Shown one piece after another: positions 32,618-43,590 of a DNA stretch of 64,000 bases. Source of the DNA: Quillaja saponaria. Taxonomy: Eukaryota > Streptophyta > Magnoliopsida > Fabales > Quillajaceae. Numbering within the stretch: position 1 is the stretch's first letter; each line of letters starts with the position of its first letter. The notes beneath the pieces were generated by a model. It ran no database searches. It saw nothing but the letters and a program-made list of their open reading frames with translations, and had not been told where the DNA came from. The translations under genes and the position numbers were made by a program. The DNA lies in assembly GCA_029379385.1 (NCBI GenBank), contig CM055605.1, positions 13,861,001 to 13,925,000 on the forward strand, written 5' to 3'.

Positions 32618-33600
32618 CTTGATATGCAAAGCTTCTCAAGGAGTTATGCACTAACAAAACAAAACCCAACAGTAATGAAGCAGTGAGTGTGAGAGAGATT
32701 GTATCTACTATCATTCAAAAGAAACTCCCACTTAAGAAAAAAGATCCTGGTTCGTTTTCTATTCCTTGTAAGATTGGTAATACTTGCTTTGAATAAGCCA
32801 TATGTGCTTAGGAGCTTCAATTAGTGTAATGCCAAAATCTTTATGTGATTCTCTTTGTCTTGGCCATTTAAAAGAAATTGGTGTTATTATCCAACTTGTT
32901 GATCGTACATTTGTTTATCCTTTTGGTGTGCCTGAAGATGTCTTAGTTTCAGTTCATGGTTTGATTTTTCCTATTGATTTTTATATTCTTGACATGGAGG
33001 ATGATCACTCACACACTTTTACTCCACTTTTGTTGGGATGACCATTCCTTAAAACTACTAGAACTAAGATTGATATTTTTTCTGGTGCATTGTCTATGGA
33101 ATTTGATGGTAGTGTTGTTCAATTCAATATCCTTAATGCTTGAAGTTTCAAGACGATAAACAATCTGTTATGAGTTTGGATGTTATTGACATTAATGTGC
33201 AACAAGTTTTTGACTTAAGTGGTAATGATAAATTGAATGTGGCTATAACCCAAAGTTTTCATTCTACTTGCATAAAAGGAGAGGTTGCCATAGATGATGC
33301 TTTGGTTGATGGGGTAATGGCATTGCAAGCTGTGCCATACAAGTATGGTGAGGTTTTTCATGATTTACCTATTTCTTGCAAGAAACTTTTACCCTTTGTT
33401 TTGCATGCAACCGAGCTTGAAATAAAACCTTTTCTTGATTATTTAAAGTATATGTTTTTAGGTGAAAATAGTACATTACTTGTGATCATTGCAAAGAACT
33501 TAACAGATGTGCAAGAGGAAAGGCTTGTGCATGTGTTTCATATCATAAAATTGCTATTGGATAGACGTTGGCTGACATCAAGGAAATTAGTCCTTCCATG
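32618..33600 (+). pseudogene. G2 protease and pre-RT spacer
   Basis: ELCTNKTKPNSNEAVSV-like lead-in, then the protease. Where G1 has TGTGACTTAGG (CDLG), G2 has TGTGCTTAGG, a one-base deletion near 32,808 that removes the catalytic Asp codon and shifts the frame. The shifted frame reads LGASISVMPKSLCDSLCLGHLKE and VSVHGLIFPIDFYILDMEDD (32,802-33,041), followed by the spacer 33,140-33,622 (VIDINVQQVFDLSGNDKLNVAI, KLLPFVLHATELEIKPFLDYLKYMFLGENSTL). The spacer is better preserved than in G1 and has no recognised function. Confidence 0.85.
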
Positions 33601-34535
33601 TATATGCATTGCATACTTTTAGAAGAAAATTCGAAGCCAACAAGGTGATGCAAAGGCATCTTAACCCACCTATGATGGAGGTAGTTAAGGCCGAAATACT
33701 GAAGTTGCTTGATGCCGGAGTTATCTACCTTATTTTGGATAGCAAGTGGGTAAGTCCTATACATATGATTCTTAAAAAATGGGAATTACTGTTGTGTGAA
33801 ATAAAAATAATGAACTTGTGCCTACGCGTGTTCAAAACAGGTGGAGAATGTGTGCTGATTATCGCAAGCTAAATCAAGCATCACGTAAGGATCACTTTCC
33901 TTTACCTTTCATGGACCAAATGCTTGAGAGGTAGGCCGGTAAGTCATTCAATTTCTTTCTTGACTGGTATAGTGGATATAATCAGATTGTTATTGCACCC
34001 TAAGATCAAGAAAAGACTTCTTTTACTTGCCCCTTTGGTACATATGCATATAGAAGAATGCCTTTTGGTTTATGTAATGCACCAGCCACTTTCTAAAGAT
34101 GCATGATGAATATATTTTCAGATTATCTAAAAAGAATCATTGAAGTTTTCATGGATGATATTACTATTTATGGTGATTCTTTTAATGCATGTTTGGAAAA
34201 TATTTCTCTTCTTTTGAAAAGATGCATAGAAGCTAACCTTGTTTTGAATATGAAAAGTGTCACTTTAAGGTTGAACAAGGGATTGTTTTAGGGCATGTAG
34301 TTTTTGCTCGTGGTTTAGAAGTTGATAAAGTTAAGATAGATATTGTTTTGTCCTTACCTTATCCCACATGTGTTTGGGATGTTCGTTCTTTTCTTGGATA
34401 TGCAGGTCTCTATCGAAGATTTATCAAAGATTTCTCTAAAATTACATTGCCCTTATGTAAGTTACAGGCTAAATATGTGGATTTTGTGTTTAATGATGTT
34501 TGCAAACAAGCGTTCGATGAGCTTAGAGGAGATTA
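33601..34535 (+). pseudogene. G2 reverse transcriptase
   Basis: RT blocks: MQRHLNPPMMEVVKAEILKLLDAG, LDSKWVSPIHMI, then frameshifts near 33,790, ADYRKLNQAS, DHFPLPFMDQMLE, WYSGYNQIVIAP, TSFTCPFGTYAYRRMPFGLCNAPATF, IFSDYLKRIIEVFMDDITIYGDSFNACLEN (FMDD intact, about 34,150), GHVVFARGLEVDK and SFLGYAGLYRRFIKDFSKI (34,348-34,536). Both catalytic Asp of FMDD remain. Several frameshifts and a stop after ATF inactivate it. This is the most complete gypsy RT in the window and carries the signature of the Athila-like branch. Confidence 0.88.
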
Positions 34536-34935
34536 ACTTCGGCCGCCATTATTCAACCTCCAAATTAAGATTTACTTTTCGAGATCATCTATGACGCTAT
34601 GCTGTTGAGCCATACTTGGCCAAAGAATTGGGCGAAATTTGCATGTCATCTCTTATGCATCATGCACACTTGATGAAGCTCAATGCAACTATCATACAAC
34701 GGAAAAAAGAACTCTTTATTTTAGTTTTTGCTCTTGAAAAGTTTAGATCTTACTTTCTTGGAACTAAAGTGATTGTGTTTTCTAATCATGCAGCTCTTAG
34801 GCATCTTTTGCACAAGAAGGAATCAAAGCCTAAATTGATAAGATGGATCTTGCTTTTGCAAGAATTTGATCTTGAAATTAAGGTCAAGAAAGGAGTTGAA
34901 AATTATGTAGCTGATCACTTGAGTAGATTGTCACA
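34536..34935 (+). pseudogene. G2 RNase H
   Basis: [44 protein letters not shown], then [19 protein letters not shown] and [13 protein letters not shown] (34,670-34,935) form an open frame. The first part of the domain (MCDASN in G1) is frameshifted near 34,590. Confidence 0.85.
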
Positions 34936-36296
34936 CAAGCAAGTGGAGATAGAATCTGTGGGAGAGTCTTTTTCCAATGAGAAGTTGTATGATATGTATG
35001 ACATTTGGCCATGGTATGCTGATTTGGTTAACTTTTTAGTTATCAAAGAATTTCCTCAAGGTTTGTCCAAATCTTAAAAAAATGAGGTTAAAGCTGATGC
35101 TAAATATTATTTTTGGGATGACCCATATTTGTGGAAGTTTTGTGCTGACCAAGTCATAAGAAAGTGTGTACCCCAATGTAAGTATGACTCTATCCTTTCC
35201 TTTTGCCATTCTTTTGCTTGTGGAGGACATTTTGGTGTGAAAAGAACAGCTCATAAGATACTTACATGTAGTTTTTATTGACCTACCTTGTTTAAAGATG
35301 CATATACATTTTGCAAATCATGTGAATGATGCCAAAGGACGGGTAGTATAACTCATCATGATCAAATGCCTTTAACTTGTACTCTTGTATATGAAATCTT
35401 TGATGTTTGGGGTATTGATTTCATAGGTTATTTTCCCTCTTCTTTTGGAAATATTTACATCTTGCTTGCTATTGATTATGTGTCTAAATGGGTTAAAGTT
35501 AGCATGTACTGATGATGATGCTAATGTTGTTGTGGATTTTGTTAAAACTCACATCTTTGATAGATTTGGAATACCCAAGGCAATCATTAGTGATTGTGGC
35601 AAACATTTTTGTAATCGCTCCATGGAAGCTTTGCTTCGAAAATACAAGGTTATTAAACGCACCTCCACAGCTTACCATCCTCAGACAAGTGACCAAGCTA
35701 AACTTTCTGAGAGATCAAATCCATCCTTGAAAAGGCGGTGCAACCTAATAGAAAAGATTGGCCCTTAAGGTTGAATGATGCTTTATGGGCTTATAGGCTG
35801 CAAATATAAATCACCTATTAGAATGTCTCCATATAGCTTGATTTATGGGAAACCATGCCATCTACCAATAGAACTTGAGCTTCATGCTTTTTGGGCAATT
35901 AAGCAGTGCAATATGAACTTAAATGTTGCTGGACATTATAGGAAGTTGCAATTACAAGAGTTGGAGGAGATAAGGAATGATGCCTACTATAATGCAAGGA
36001 TTTACAAGGAAAAGACTAAGGCATTCCATGACAAAATGATTTCGAGAAAATAATTTCAAATTGGGCAAAAAGTTATGTTGTTTCATTCACGACTAAAGCT
36101 CTTTCTAGGTAAGTCATGTTCTCGATGGATTGGACCCTTTGTTGTTACTAATATTTTTCCTCATGGTGTAGTTGAAATTCAAATCTTAGAAACAAACAAA
36201 GTGTTCAAGGTGAATGAGCAACAGTTGAAACCTTATGAAGGTTTTAAGGAAGTGGTTGGTGAGGAGGTTGAGTTGGCTGAACCAACATTAGATTGA
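34936..36296 (+). pseudogene. G2 integrase with the catalytic Glu replaced by Lys
   Basis: [20 protein letters not shown] (35,020-35,076), zinc finger part with CGGHFGVKRTAHK and CKSCE.CQRTG (35,220-35,345), core [27 protein letters not shown] (35,412-35,490), ISDCGKHFCN (35,588-35,617), [14 protein letters not shown]. Counting from the second Asp, the residue 35 positions on is Lys, not Glu. The C-terminal part is MSPYSLIYGKPCHLPIELEL.AFWAIK (35,822-35,905), SRWIGPFVVTNIFPHG (36,124-36,171), with a stop at 36,294. The enzyme joins cDNA to target DNA; this copy lacks an active-site carboxylate and has several stops and frameshifts. Confidence 0.88.
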
Positions 36297-36474
36297 TTAG
36301 CATGGAGTCGAGCCAAAGACATTAAACAAAGGCACTGATTGGGAGGCAACCCAACAAACAAGAAAAAATGCAAACCACATTGGAGGAGGTTTAGTACATG
36401 TGTGATTTTTCTTCTCCTCTTTCTTTCTTTGATGTCTACATGGAGGACAATGTAGTGTTTAAGTGTGTGTGTGT
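36297..36474 (+). other. G2 3' untranslated region, proximal part
   Basis: It follows the pol stop. It includes a GGGAGGCAACCCAACAAAC motif and GGAGGACAATGTAGTGTTTAAGTGTGTGTGTGTGG, a form of the GAGGACAATGTA..AAGTGTGGGGG block common after pol in Athila-like elements, here expanded to a (GT)n run. LINE3 begins at about 36,475. Confidence 0.6.
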
Positions 36475-36792
36475 GGAGGGGTAGGACTTGGGATAGTCCT
36501 TAGAGTTTTATTAATTGCAAAAGAAAAGCCAGAGTATAGTCATAGCCAATCCATGAAACCCTAAGCAACTTAAAAAAAACAATAAACATGGATACTATGC
36601 CATTACAATAAGATAATGAAAGAAAAACCAAAGTCAATCCCATTACAAAATTTAAAGAAACCTTTTATAGACTATTTCTTTTTTGTATTGCTCACGGTGC
36701 TATTCACAACACTGTTCATGGAACTATTCACAGTTACAATGGAGAACCTAATATATCCCAATTACAAAAAGCTAGAGGCAATAGAGAAATCC

Positions 36793-37323
36793 TTATTTGG
36801 ACACATTACGAATATAGGGCACTTGCTGTTTGTCAAGAGTTAGCAAGCCTTGAATGTGAGCCAGAAAATCTCTCAAACTGAGCCATATGAAATTCCTTTT
36901 CAAATCACATGCTTCATTTGTAATTCTATCGGCAACTGCATTTACCTCTCTATAGCAATGTTCAATCATCACATTAAGTACTTGAATAAGCTGAATCAAT
37001 TGCCTATATTTATCATAAAGCTTCCAAAGTAGATTTACCTTGTGATTAACACAATTAACAAGAGCTAATGAGTCACTGTGAACAATGACATTCGTAAGGC
37101 CATAAGAAACACAAGTCCTTAATCCTTCAAGAAGAGCTTCAAATTCAGCCACCATATTAGTATGAACTCCCAAGTATATCCCATAAGCAATAACTAATAC
37201 ACTAGAACTTGATCTAATGATGCCTCCCACAGCTGCCTCACCTAGGTTACCCCGTGAGCAACCATCACAATTTAATTTTACAAAAGAAAGAAGGGGCGGG
37301 GGGGGGGGGGGGGGGGGTGCCAT
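36793..37323 (-). pseudogene. LINE3 RNase H domain, open frame of 176 codons
   Basis: The four acidic positions of RNase H are all present: D of LNCDGCSRGN, E of MVAEFEALLEG, D of VHSDSLALVN and D of REVNAVADRI. Upstream a run of prolines is coded by 20 consecutive G on the plus strand (37,298-37,317). The domain is the best preserved LINE coding segment here and could still fold. It has no start context of its own. Confidence 0.8.
37298..37317. repeat. G20 homopolymer
   Basis: Twenty G in a row, coding polyproline on the LINE3 strand. LINE1 and LINE2 have only four or five C at the same place (PPPP; CCTCCCCCC). Confidence 0.85.
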
Positions 37324-39002
37324 CTTAAAATAAGAACCTTCTTTAAGAAACTTCTTCTAGGGATGTGATAAGGGGGTAATGCAAACTATAGCTTCCAAAC
37401 CCTAACCCTAACCAAACTATAGCTTCCAAAAGAAAATAGAAATCTTTATAAGGAGCATGGGTTGCCAATGTAATGTAAGATGTTTCATTAAAGCTTCTTT
37501 TTTGTGACATACCTCCCATGGAGAAGAAACTAAAAATAACCCTAAATTGTTCTCCGTCCAGACTAAAACATCAGCAAAATTTGCATAAAAGTTTAGTTCC
37601 TCCATCTTCTGACTAGCATTTGAGGGAATAAGCTACCTGTCCACATTAGAAAGATGCTGAAAATTATATAGTCTCCAATCCACAAGATGAGTAGGAATTT
37701 CATTAACTAGCAAAAATAAAGGTCCAATTTCACACCATTGGTCAAACCAGAAGCTAATCTGCCCCCTTCCTATATTCCAAAACAAGAACGGTTCTATTAT
37801 AGAGTGACAAGAAACATGCCGATGCCACATAGGTAAAAGACTAGAAGGATTTGCAACAACAAGATAAATCTTATGACAGTATTTAGCAAGCATGAATTTA
37901 GTCCATTAGGACTCACCTTTTCCGAAGGCTGAACCAAAGCTTCATTGAAAAAGCCAAAGACATTTCTGCTAGAGACCGAATACGTAATCCCCCTTCACTA
38001 TCAGGGAGACAAATAGCTTTCCAAGAACACCAGTGAAATTTACTTTTACCATCTTTAGCACCCCAAAAGAAATTTGATAATGCACTTTCAATCTTAGCAA
38101 AGACTACTTTTGGAGGGTCCAAAGCATTCAATATATAAAGAGACATCAAATTAAGAACATGTTTGATAAGTATTAGCCTTCCTCCTTAGGATAGATACTT
38201 GGATAACCAAGAAATAATTCGTGCACGAATTTTTGAAATCACGTTAGAAAAAAGGGATACCTTTTTGCATCCAATGAAAAGGGGGCATCCCAAGTATACC
38301 ACAAGAAGATGATGTTGTGTAAAACTCGTGGCATTCCTAATAATCTTAATCTGTTGGTGACATGTCGTGGAGCATGTGATATAACCACTCTTGTGTTTAT
38401 TCACCAATTGCCCCGAATTTGCTTCATACTTTTTAGAAAAGTCATTAATCCCTTGCAAGATCTTTTCCTTCCCATTGAGAATATAATGATGTCATATGCA
38501 AAATAAAGATGTGAAATATGAGGTGTGCTAGTGTGATGGTAATAATAATCTGACTTACCTGAGGACATGAGCTATTTAAGCCCTCGACTCAACACTTTCG
38601 AGGCAAGGATGAAAAGAGTGGGAGACAAAGGATCCCCTTGTCGTATGCCTTTTGTGGATTTGAAGAAACCGGAGCTGTTACCATTAACCACTACTGAATA
38701 CCAAGAGCTGTTACCATTAGACATCTATCTCCTTCTTATAGCCATTTAATGGAAGATTTCTAATGCCAAAAAGCCTCCTCCAAAATAAGTTCCTCTTCTA
38801 GATTATTTTCAGCCCTTATAAGATCCTCCAACGATACATCACCCCTATCAAATGTTTGTTCAGTTTGGCTCAAAAGGTTTCAGCATTGTCGAGAATACAG
38901 TTGAAATCGCCTCCAACTAACCAAACACTAGTACCCACCAAACTATTGACATCTAAAAGATAGTCCCACAACTCCATTCCACCTACTTTACTACATTGAG
39001 TA

Positions 39003-39596
39003 GTTTATGTGTGCTTCCTTTTCTTTTGCATGCGAAACCTTAAGTGTTTAGCTTTGTCTTTTGATTTCCCAAAAGTTGATGTGAATATGTGTATTATAGT
39101 GAGATAAACTGAATGAAGAAGTTAACTTGTAATCTTGAGTTTACTTGGTTTCAGGATTAAGTTTGAAAGCTTGTCATGCTAACTTAGTAGTTGTTTTACC
39201 TTTGTGAGCTTTTGAGCATTTAACGTGCTTTCTTTGTTGTGTGTGTATTCATTCAATGTGTTGTGCATCTCTAGAACTTGCTTCACATCTTGTTAAGAAT
39301 GCATTTAAATTGCATGTATGCATTAAAGTGATAAAAGGCACTTAGGATTTTTAACCACTCGAGCCAAAAACAAGCAAACCTTATTCATGATGATTCACTA
39401 GTGAGCTAATTTTGAGCTTATTTATCCTTTTTCTTTTAACCCATGTTTGTGAACCTAAACCTTTCATATGTTCCCTTTTTCCCCAGCCAAGGAATAGCAC
39501 AGCTTGTGTACCTTATTATGAGCATTAGGTTATGGTTGGAATCCATGAGAAAAGTTGTTATATTAAGGAAGTGCAGGTACTAAGTATAGGAAAATT
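39003..39596 (+). mobile_element. G2 3' untranslated region, distal part
   Basis: It continues G2 beyond LINE3. 39,430-39,565 matches G0 (11,906-12,040). About 680 bp present in G0 between GTTGTTATAT and GTGCAAGTACTAA are missing here (join near 39,565). It ends in GTACTAAGTATAGGAAAATT, a weakened polypurine tract, before LTR-C. Confidence 0.7.
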
Positions 39597-40995
39597 TGAT
39601 ACACTCATATTATTCTATCTTTTTAGTACCCTATTCTTAGTCTTTTATGCATATTTTATGTCTTACTTTGGTTTACTTATCTTGTTTTGCCTAAAACTGT
39701 GCTTTGCAGACATAAATAATAAAATGGAGCTAAATGGATTTGAGCATGTAATAAAGGATTTCTACATGAGAAATCCAACTTTGGCAAGGAATCTTATTAG
39801 GATTTGGTTTGAAAGAAGATCACAAGTTCATATGAGAATATTCAAATTTTGGATAGAATAGGAAGTGCAAATCTGATCTAATAAGGAATTAGCTATTAAG
39901 TAAGAAAATACTACTTTTTGTTTAGGAGTCCTTGCCACCCCAATACTCTATATAAATAGGGGTGGTATAGGTCTGAAAGAGAAGTACCTTTACATGCACT
40001 TTTCTTCTTCTTCTTTCTCAAAATTGTAACAATGAATTGAATATTTTCTTTTCAATTAATGATGATGCTAGCTTAAGTTTTTGTTCAATTGTAAGAGGTA
40101 AGTAGCCTTGACTTATTAAGCTATTATGAGAATATGTTTTTAAGAGGAAATCTGATGTTATACACAAATGCAAGTATTCATGTTTTTCTTGGTTAATTGC
40201 TTAAGGATTAGGTGTTTTAGTTTGTTTTGATTTACACATGATAGATTGATACATGTAATCTGATGCTAGCTAATTGATTAATATCTTTGCATGGTTAATT
40301 AACATGAGTACAAAAGTAGCACTTGAATTAAATCTGAATTTATTTTAGTGTTGCTTGGAAAATCTAATCTAGACCAAGTTAATGCCGCTTGTGTGTTAAT
40401 TGTTTAGAATCAATTGCACCTATATCATAATGCTTTCATCTAATTAAATCTGTAACACTTGATGAGGGTTAGGATAGGTAGGAAAGACTTGTTTCCATGG
40501 TTGATTTGCATGCATATGTATATTCAGATTGGTATTTGTTTTGTTTTCAATGATTAATAGCTCATGAATGTTGGTGAAAACTTCTTTGCAGTAAAGTCTT
40601 ACAAATCTTTGGTTGTTTGAATTTAGTTTAGATCAAAGATTAACACCTCATTTATTTACTATGTTGTTTTAGTGCATATTAGTTAGTTTTCATATTTATA
40701 ACATATTATCATCGCAACTTGTTTTAGAACTCCATTCATTTTTATACATCTGTTTTGTTTTATAATTTCTTGCACTAGTTTGATTTACTTTTATTGCTCA
40801 TTATATAGTATTTGGCTTATGATTTATACTTGAACTTCTTGTGCTAAGCTTTGGTTCAATTTAATTAAATAAAAACTACATGCTTGAGTTGAATTTAATC
40901 AACTTAATTGTTTCCCTGTGGGATCGATAACCTATTTACTATACTACAAATATAGTTAGTTAGGTTTTAATTTGGTGAACATTGACTACTCATCA
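39597..40995 (+). repeat. LTR-C, 3' LTR of G2
   Basis: Complete TGATACACTCAT...CTACTCATCA, 1,399 bp. TATA box CTATATAAATAGGG at about 39,948-39,961. It is followed by unrelated sequence, not by a PBS, so this is the 3' end of the array. A short open frame inside (39,532-39,861) is LTR sequence. Confidence 0.88.
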
Positions 40996-41142
40996 CATGC
41001 ATGTGATCTTAAAACATGGTGTATTTGGAATGATTTTGATAGCCTTTCTCTGCAAGCTCGGGGTTTAATTGCTTTGGATAAATAACACAGTTTTACATGA
41101 GAAATATCAGGTTTTAAACCATTGAGGGAACAAATTCCCTTA
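40996..41142. other. 147 bp unidentified segment between two LTRs
   Basis: The plus frame reads ACDLKTWCIWNDFDSLSLQA and continues with few stops. It looks protein-derived but I cannot name a source. Confidence 0.25.
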
Positions 41143-42087
41143 TACTCTATAAATAGGGGAGAGGTATAGGTTTGATTGAGAAGTACTTTTACATGCACTT
41201 TTCTTCTTCTTCTCTCTCAAAATTTCAATAATGAACAAAATATTTTCTTTTCAACTAATGATGATGCTAGCTTAAGTTTTTGTTCAATTACAATAGGTAA
41301 GTAACCTTGACTTATGAAGCTACTTTTAGAATATGTTTTTAAGAGAAAATATGATGTTATACACAAATGCAAATATTCATGTTTTTTCTTGGTTAATTGG
41401 TTAATGATTATGTGTTTTAGTTTGTTATGATGTATACATGATAGATTGATGCATTTTAAATCCATAATGCTTGATGAGGGTTATTATGTGATTAGTGTTA
41501 GTTATTCCGCTTGACCTAATTAACAAAGAGGTAAGGATAGGTAGAAAAGACTTGTTTCCATGGTTGATTTGCATGCATATGTGTGTATATTCAAATTGGT
41601 ATTTGTTTTGTTTTCAATAATTAATAGCTTATGAATCTTGGCAAAAATTTCTTTCCAGTTGAGTCTTACAAATCTTTGGTTATTTGCTTAGAAAGTAAGT
41701 TTCTACCGAAAATTATATTTTCACATTTAGACTTTAATTGTCTTGTTTTTCTTGCTTGCTTAGCTATTTTAATTTAGTTTAGATCAAAGATCAACACCCC
41801 ATTTATTTACTTTGTTGTTTTGAGTGCAAATTAGTTAGTTTGCATATTTATAGCATATTATCATCACAACCTATTTTAGAACTCTATTCATTTTTATACA
41901 TCTATTTTGTTTTACATTTTCCTGCATATTTATAGCCAATTAGTTAGTTTGATTTACTTTTATTGCTCATTATAGTATTCGGCTTAGGATTTGATTAAAT
42001 TAATTTTTTCTCTATGGGATACCTTACTTATTATACTACAAATATAGTTAGTTAAGTTTTAATTTGGTGAACATCGACTACTAATCA
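41143..42087 (+). repeat. LTR-D, truncated LTR of the same family
   Basis: It starts within the LTR at the TATA box (CTCTATAAATAGGGG), matches LTR-C, has an internal deletion of about 200 bp near 41,455 and ends CTACTAATCA at 42,087. G3 RT sequence follows at once, in inverse orientation, so this LTR or its parent element had inserted into G3. Confidence 0.82.
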
Positions 42088-42715
42088 GACACTGAAAATC
42101 ATCCATAAAAACTTCTATGATGTTCTTAACATAATCTGAAAATATACTAACCATACACCATTGAAAAGTACCAGGTGCTTTGCAAAGGCTAAAGGGCATG
42201 AGCCAGTTTGCAAAGGTTCCAAAGGGACAAGTGAATGTGGTCTTATCTTAGTCCTCCAGTGTGATTGCAACTTGATTATAACCTACATAGCCAATAAGAA
42301 TGACCAGCTAACCCTTCTAACATTTGATCAATAAATGGCAAAGGAAAGTGATATTTTCTAGTAGTGGAGTTAAGCTTTCGAAAATCAATGCAAACTTGCC
42401 ACCCGGTTTGAACATGAGTTAGCACTAGCTCATTTTCTTCATTCTTGACCATAGTAATGCCCAATTTTTTTGGAACAACTTGAATTGGGCTCACCCACTT
42501 GCAGTCCAAAATAAGGTGGACCCCAACATCTAGTAATTTCAAGATCTCCTTTTTCACAACCTCTATCATTGGAGGGTTTAATCGGCGTTGTGCTTCCTTT
42601 GTTGTTTTGGCTCCATCCTTAAGAAAAATTATATGCATACATATGGATGGACGAATCCCTCTTATGTCAACTATTGTCCACCCTATAGCTGTTTTATGAT
42701 ATATTAGCACACGAA
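42088..42715 (-). pseudogene. G3 reverse transcriptase, N-terminal half
   Basis: Minus frame 42,276-42,710: TKEAQRRLNPPMIEVVKKEILKLLDVG, LDCKWVSPIQVVPKK, GWQVCIDFRKLNSTTRKYHFPLPFIDQMLEGLAGHSYW. After a frameshift come GYNQVAITLED, TTFTCPFGTFANWLMPFSLCKAPGTFQ and FMDDF, ending at the LTR-D junction. Both Asp of the active site are present. RNase H and integrase are missing. Confidence 0.88.
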
Positions 42716-43590
42716 CTAATTTCTCCTCTTCAATGGTGTGATGTTTCGTGCAATGATTACAGACAATGTATTATCCTTGCCTCGATACACATATTTAAGA
42801 TGCTCGAGAAGGGGTTTAAGCTCCAAGCTAGGGGCTTGCAACACATAAGGTAAAAGTTTCTTGTTAGTTAAATGCAAAGGAATATAAGAAACATTATACC
42901 TATTTGGAACACTTGGTAATGATTCTAGAGATGCCACGGCCTCTTCAATGCTGTCATTAACATGCACATCATTTCTTGGCCTTTTAGGATCTTCCTTCGC
43001 AAGGCTCTTACTCAATACAATTTCTAAAGCATCCTCACTAGTTAGCTTAAAGTGTTGTTGTACTAAAGAGTGAAGTATATCAATGGAAAAGCAAGAATAC
43101 AAATCACTTGGATACTTCATTGCTTCAAAAAAATTAAAGCGTATAACTTCACTATCAAACTTCATGGTTAGAATTTCGTTATAGACATCAATGTTAGTTC
43201 GAACAATTTTCATGAATGGCCACCCTAAGAGTAATGGTGTTGAAGTAGGCGATGAGTCAGCTTCCATATCAAGAATATAAAAATTAGCTGGGAAAACTAA
43301 CTTATTTACCTGCACCAAAACATCCTCTAAAATACCCTTTGGATAAGTGTTAGATTGATCAGCAAGTTAAATAACTACACCAGTTTCCTTAAGTGAACCA
43401 AGATTTAAAGAAGCATAAATGGAATAAGGCATGACATTAATAAACGTTCCTAAATCAAGCATATCTTTTTCACCTGGTGTTTCCAATTGTGCATGGTATG
43501 GTAAAGCTCCCTAGATCTTTACATTTTGGAGGAAGCTTTATTTGAAAAATAGCATATACATTCTCTCCCACACTTACTAGCTCATCACCC
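42716..43590 (-). pseudogene. G3 protease and pre-RT spacer
   Basis: KDMLDLGTFINVMPYSIYASLNLGSLKE (about 43,385-43,465; DLGT in place of DLGA), a stop, then ADQSNTYPKGILEDVLVQVNKLVFPANFYILDMEAD and LLLGWPFMKIVRTNIDVYNE. The spacer 42,716-43,318 is an open frame of 200 codons rich in Leu/Ser/Glu. It is better preserved than in G1 or G2. Confidence 0.82.

Larger units (their letters stand above)
36475..39002 (-). pseudogene. LINE3: L1-type LINE ORF2 remnant (EN end, RT, zf-RVT, RNase H)
   Basis: Read from 39,002 down: EN end with GGDFNCILDN (about 38,900), a short A-E-N-N-L-E-E-E-L stretch, then a large deletion of the RT N-terminal half. RT resumes with [17 protein letters not shown] (about 38,610-38,660), LYFAYDIIIFS (FADD to FAYD, about 38,490), KYEANSGQLVNKHKS, YLGCPLFIG, RARIISWLSK, ESALSNFFWGAKDG, GGLRIRSLAEMSLA, FWFDQWCE. 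zf-RVT follows with VLVWTENNLG and PMLLIKISIFFWKL (37,417-37,605). An intact RNase H frame covers 36,793-37,323 (DGCSRGN, MVAEFEALLEGL, HSDSLALVN, HCYREVNAVADRI). The 3' tail shares words with LINE1 and LINE2. No clear target duplication. Confidence 0.88.

Noticed and set aside
36793..37323. Host RNase H-like gene
   Set aside because: It continues upstream into LINE zf-RVT and RT sequence in the same orientation and has LINE 3' tail sequence after it.
39532..39861. 109-codon frame rich in Phe/Tyr
   Set aside because: It lies across the G2 3' end and LTR-C; the sister frames at 12,771-13,013 are LTR-A sequence, so it is non-coding LTR.
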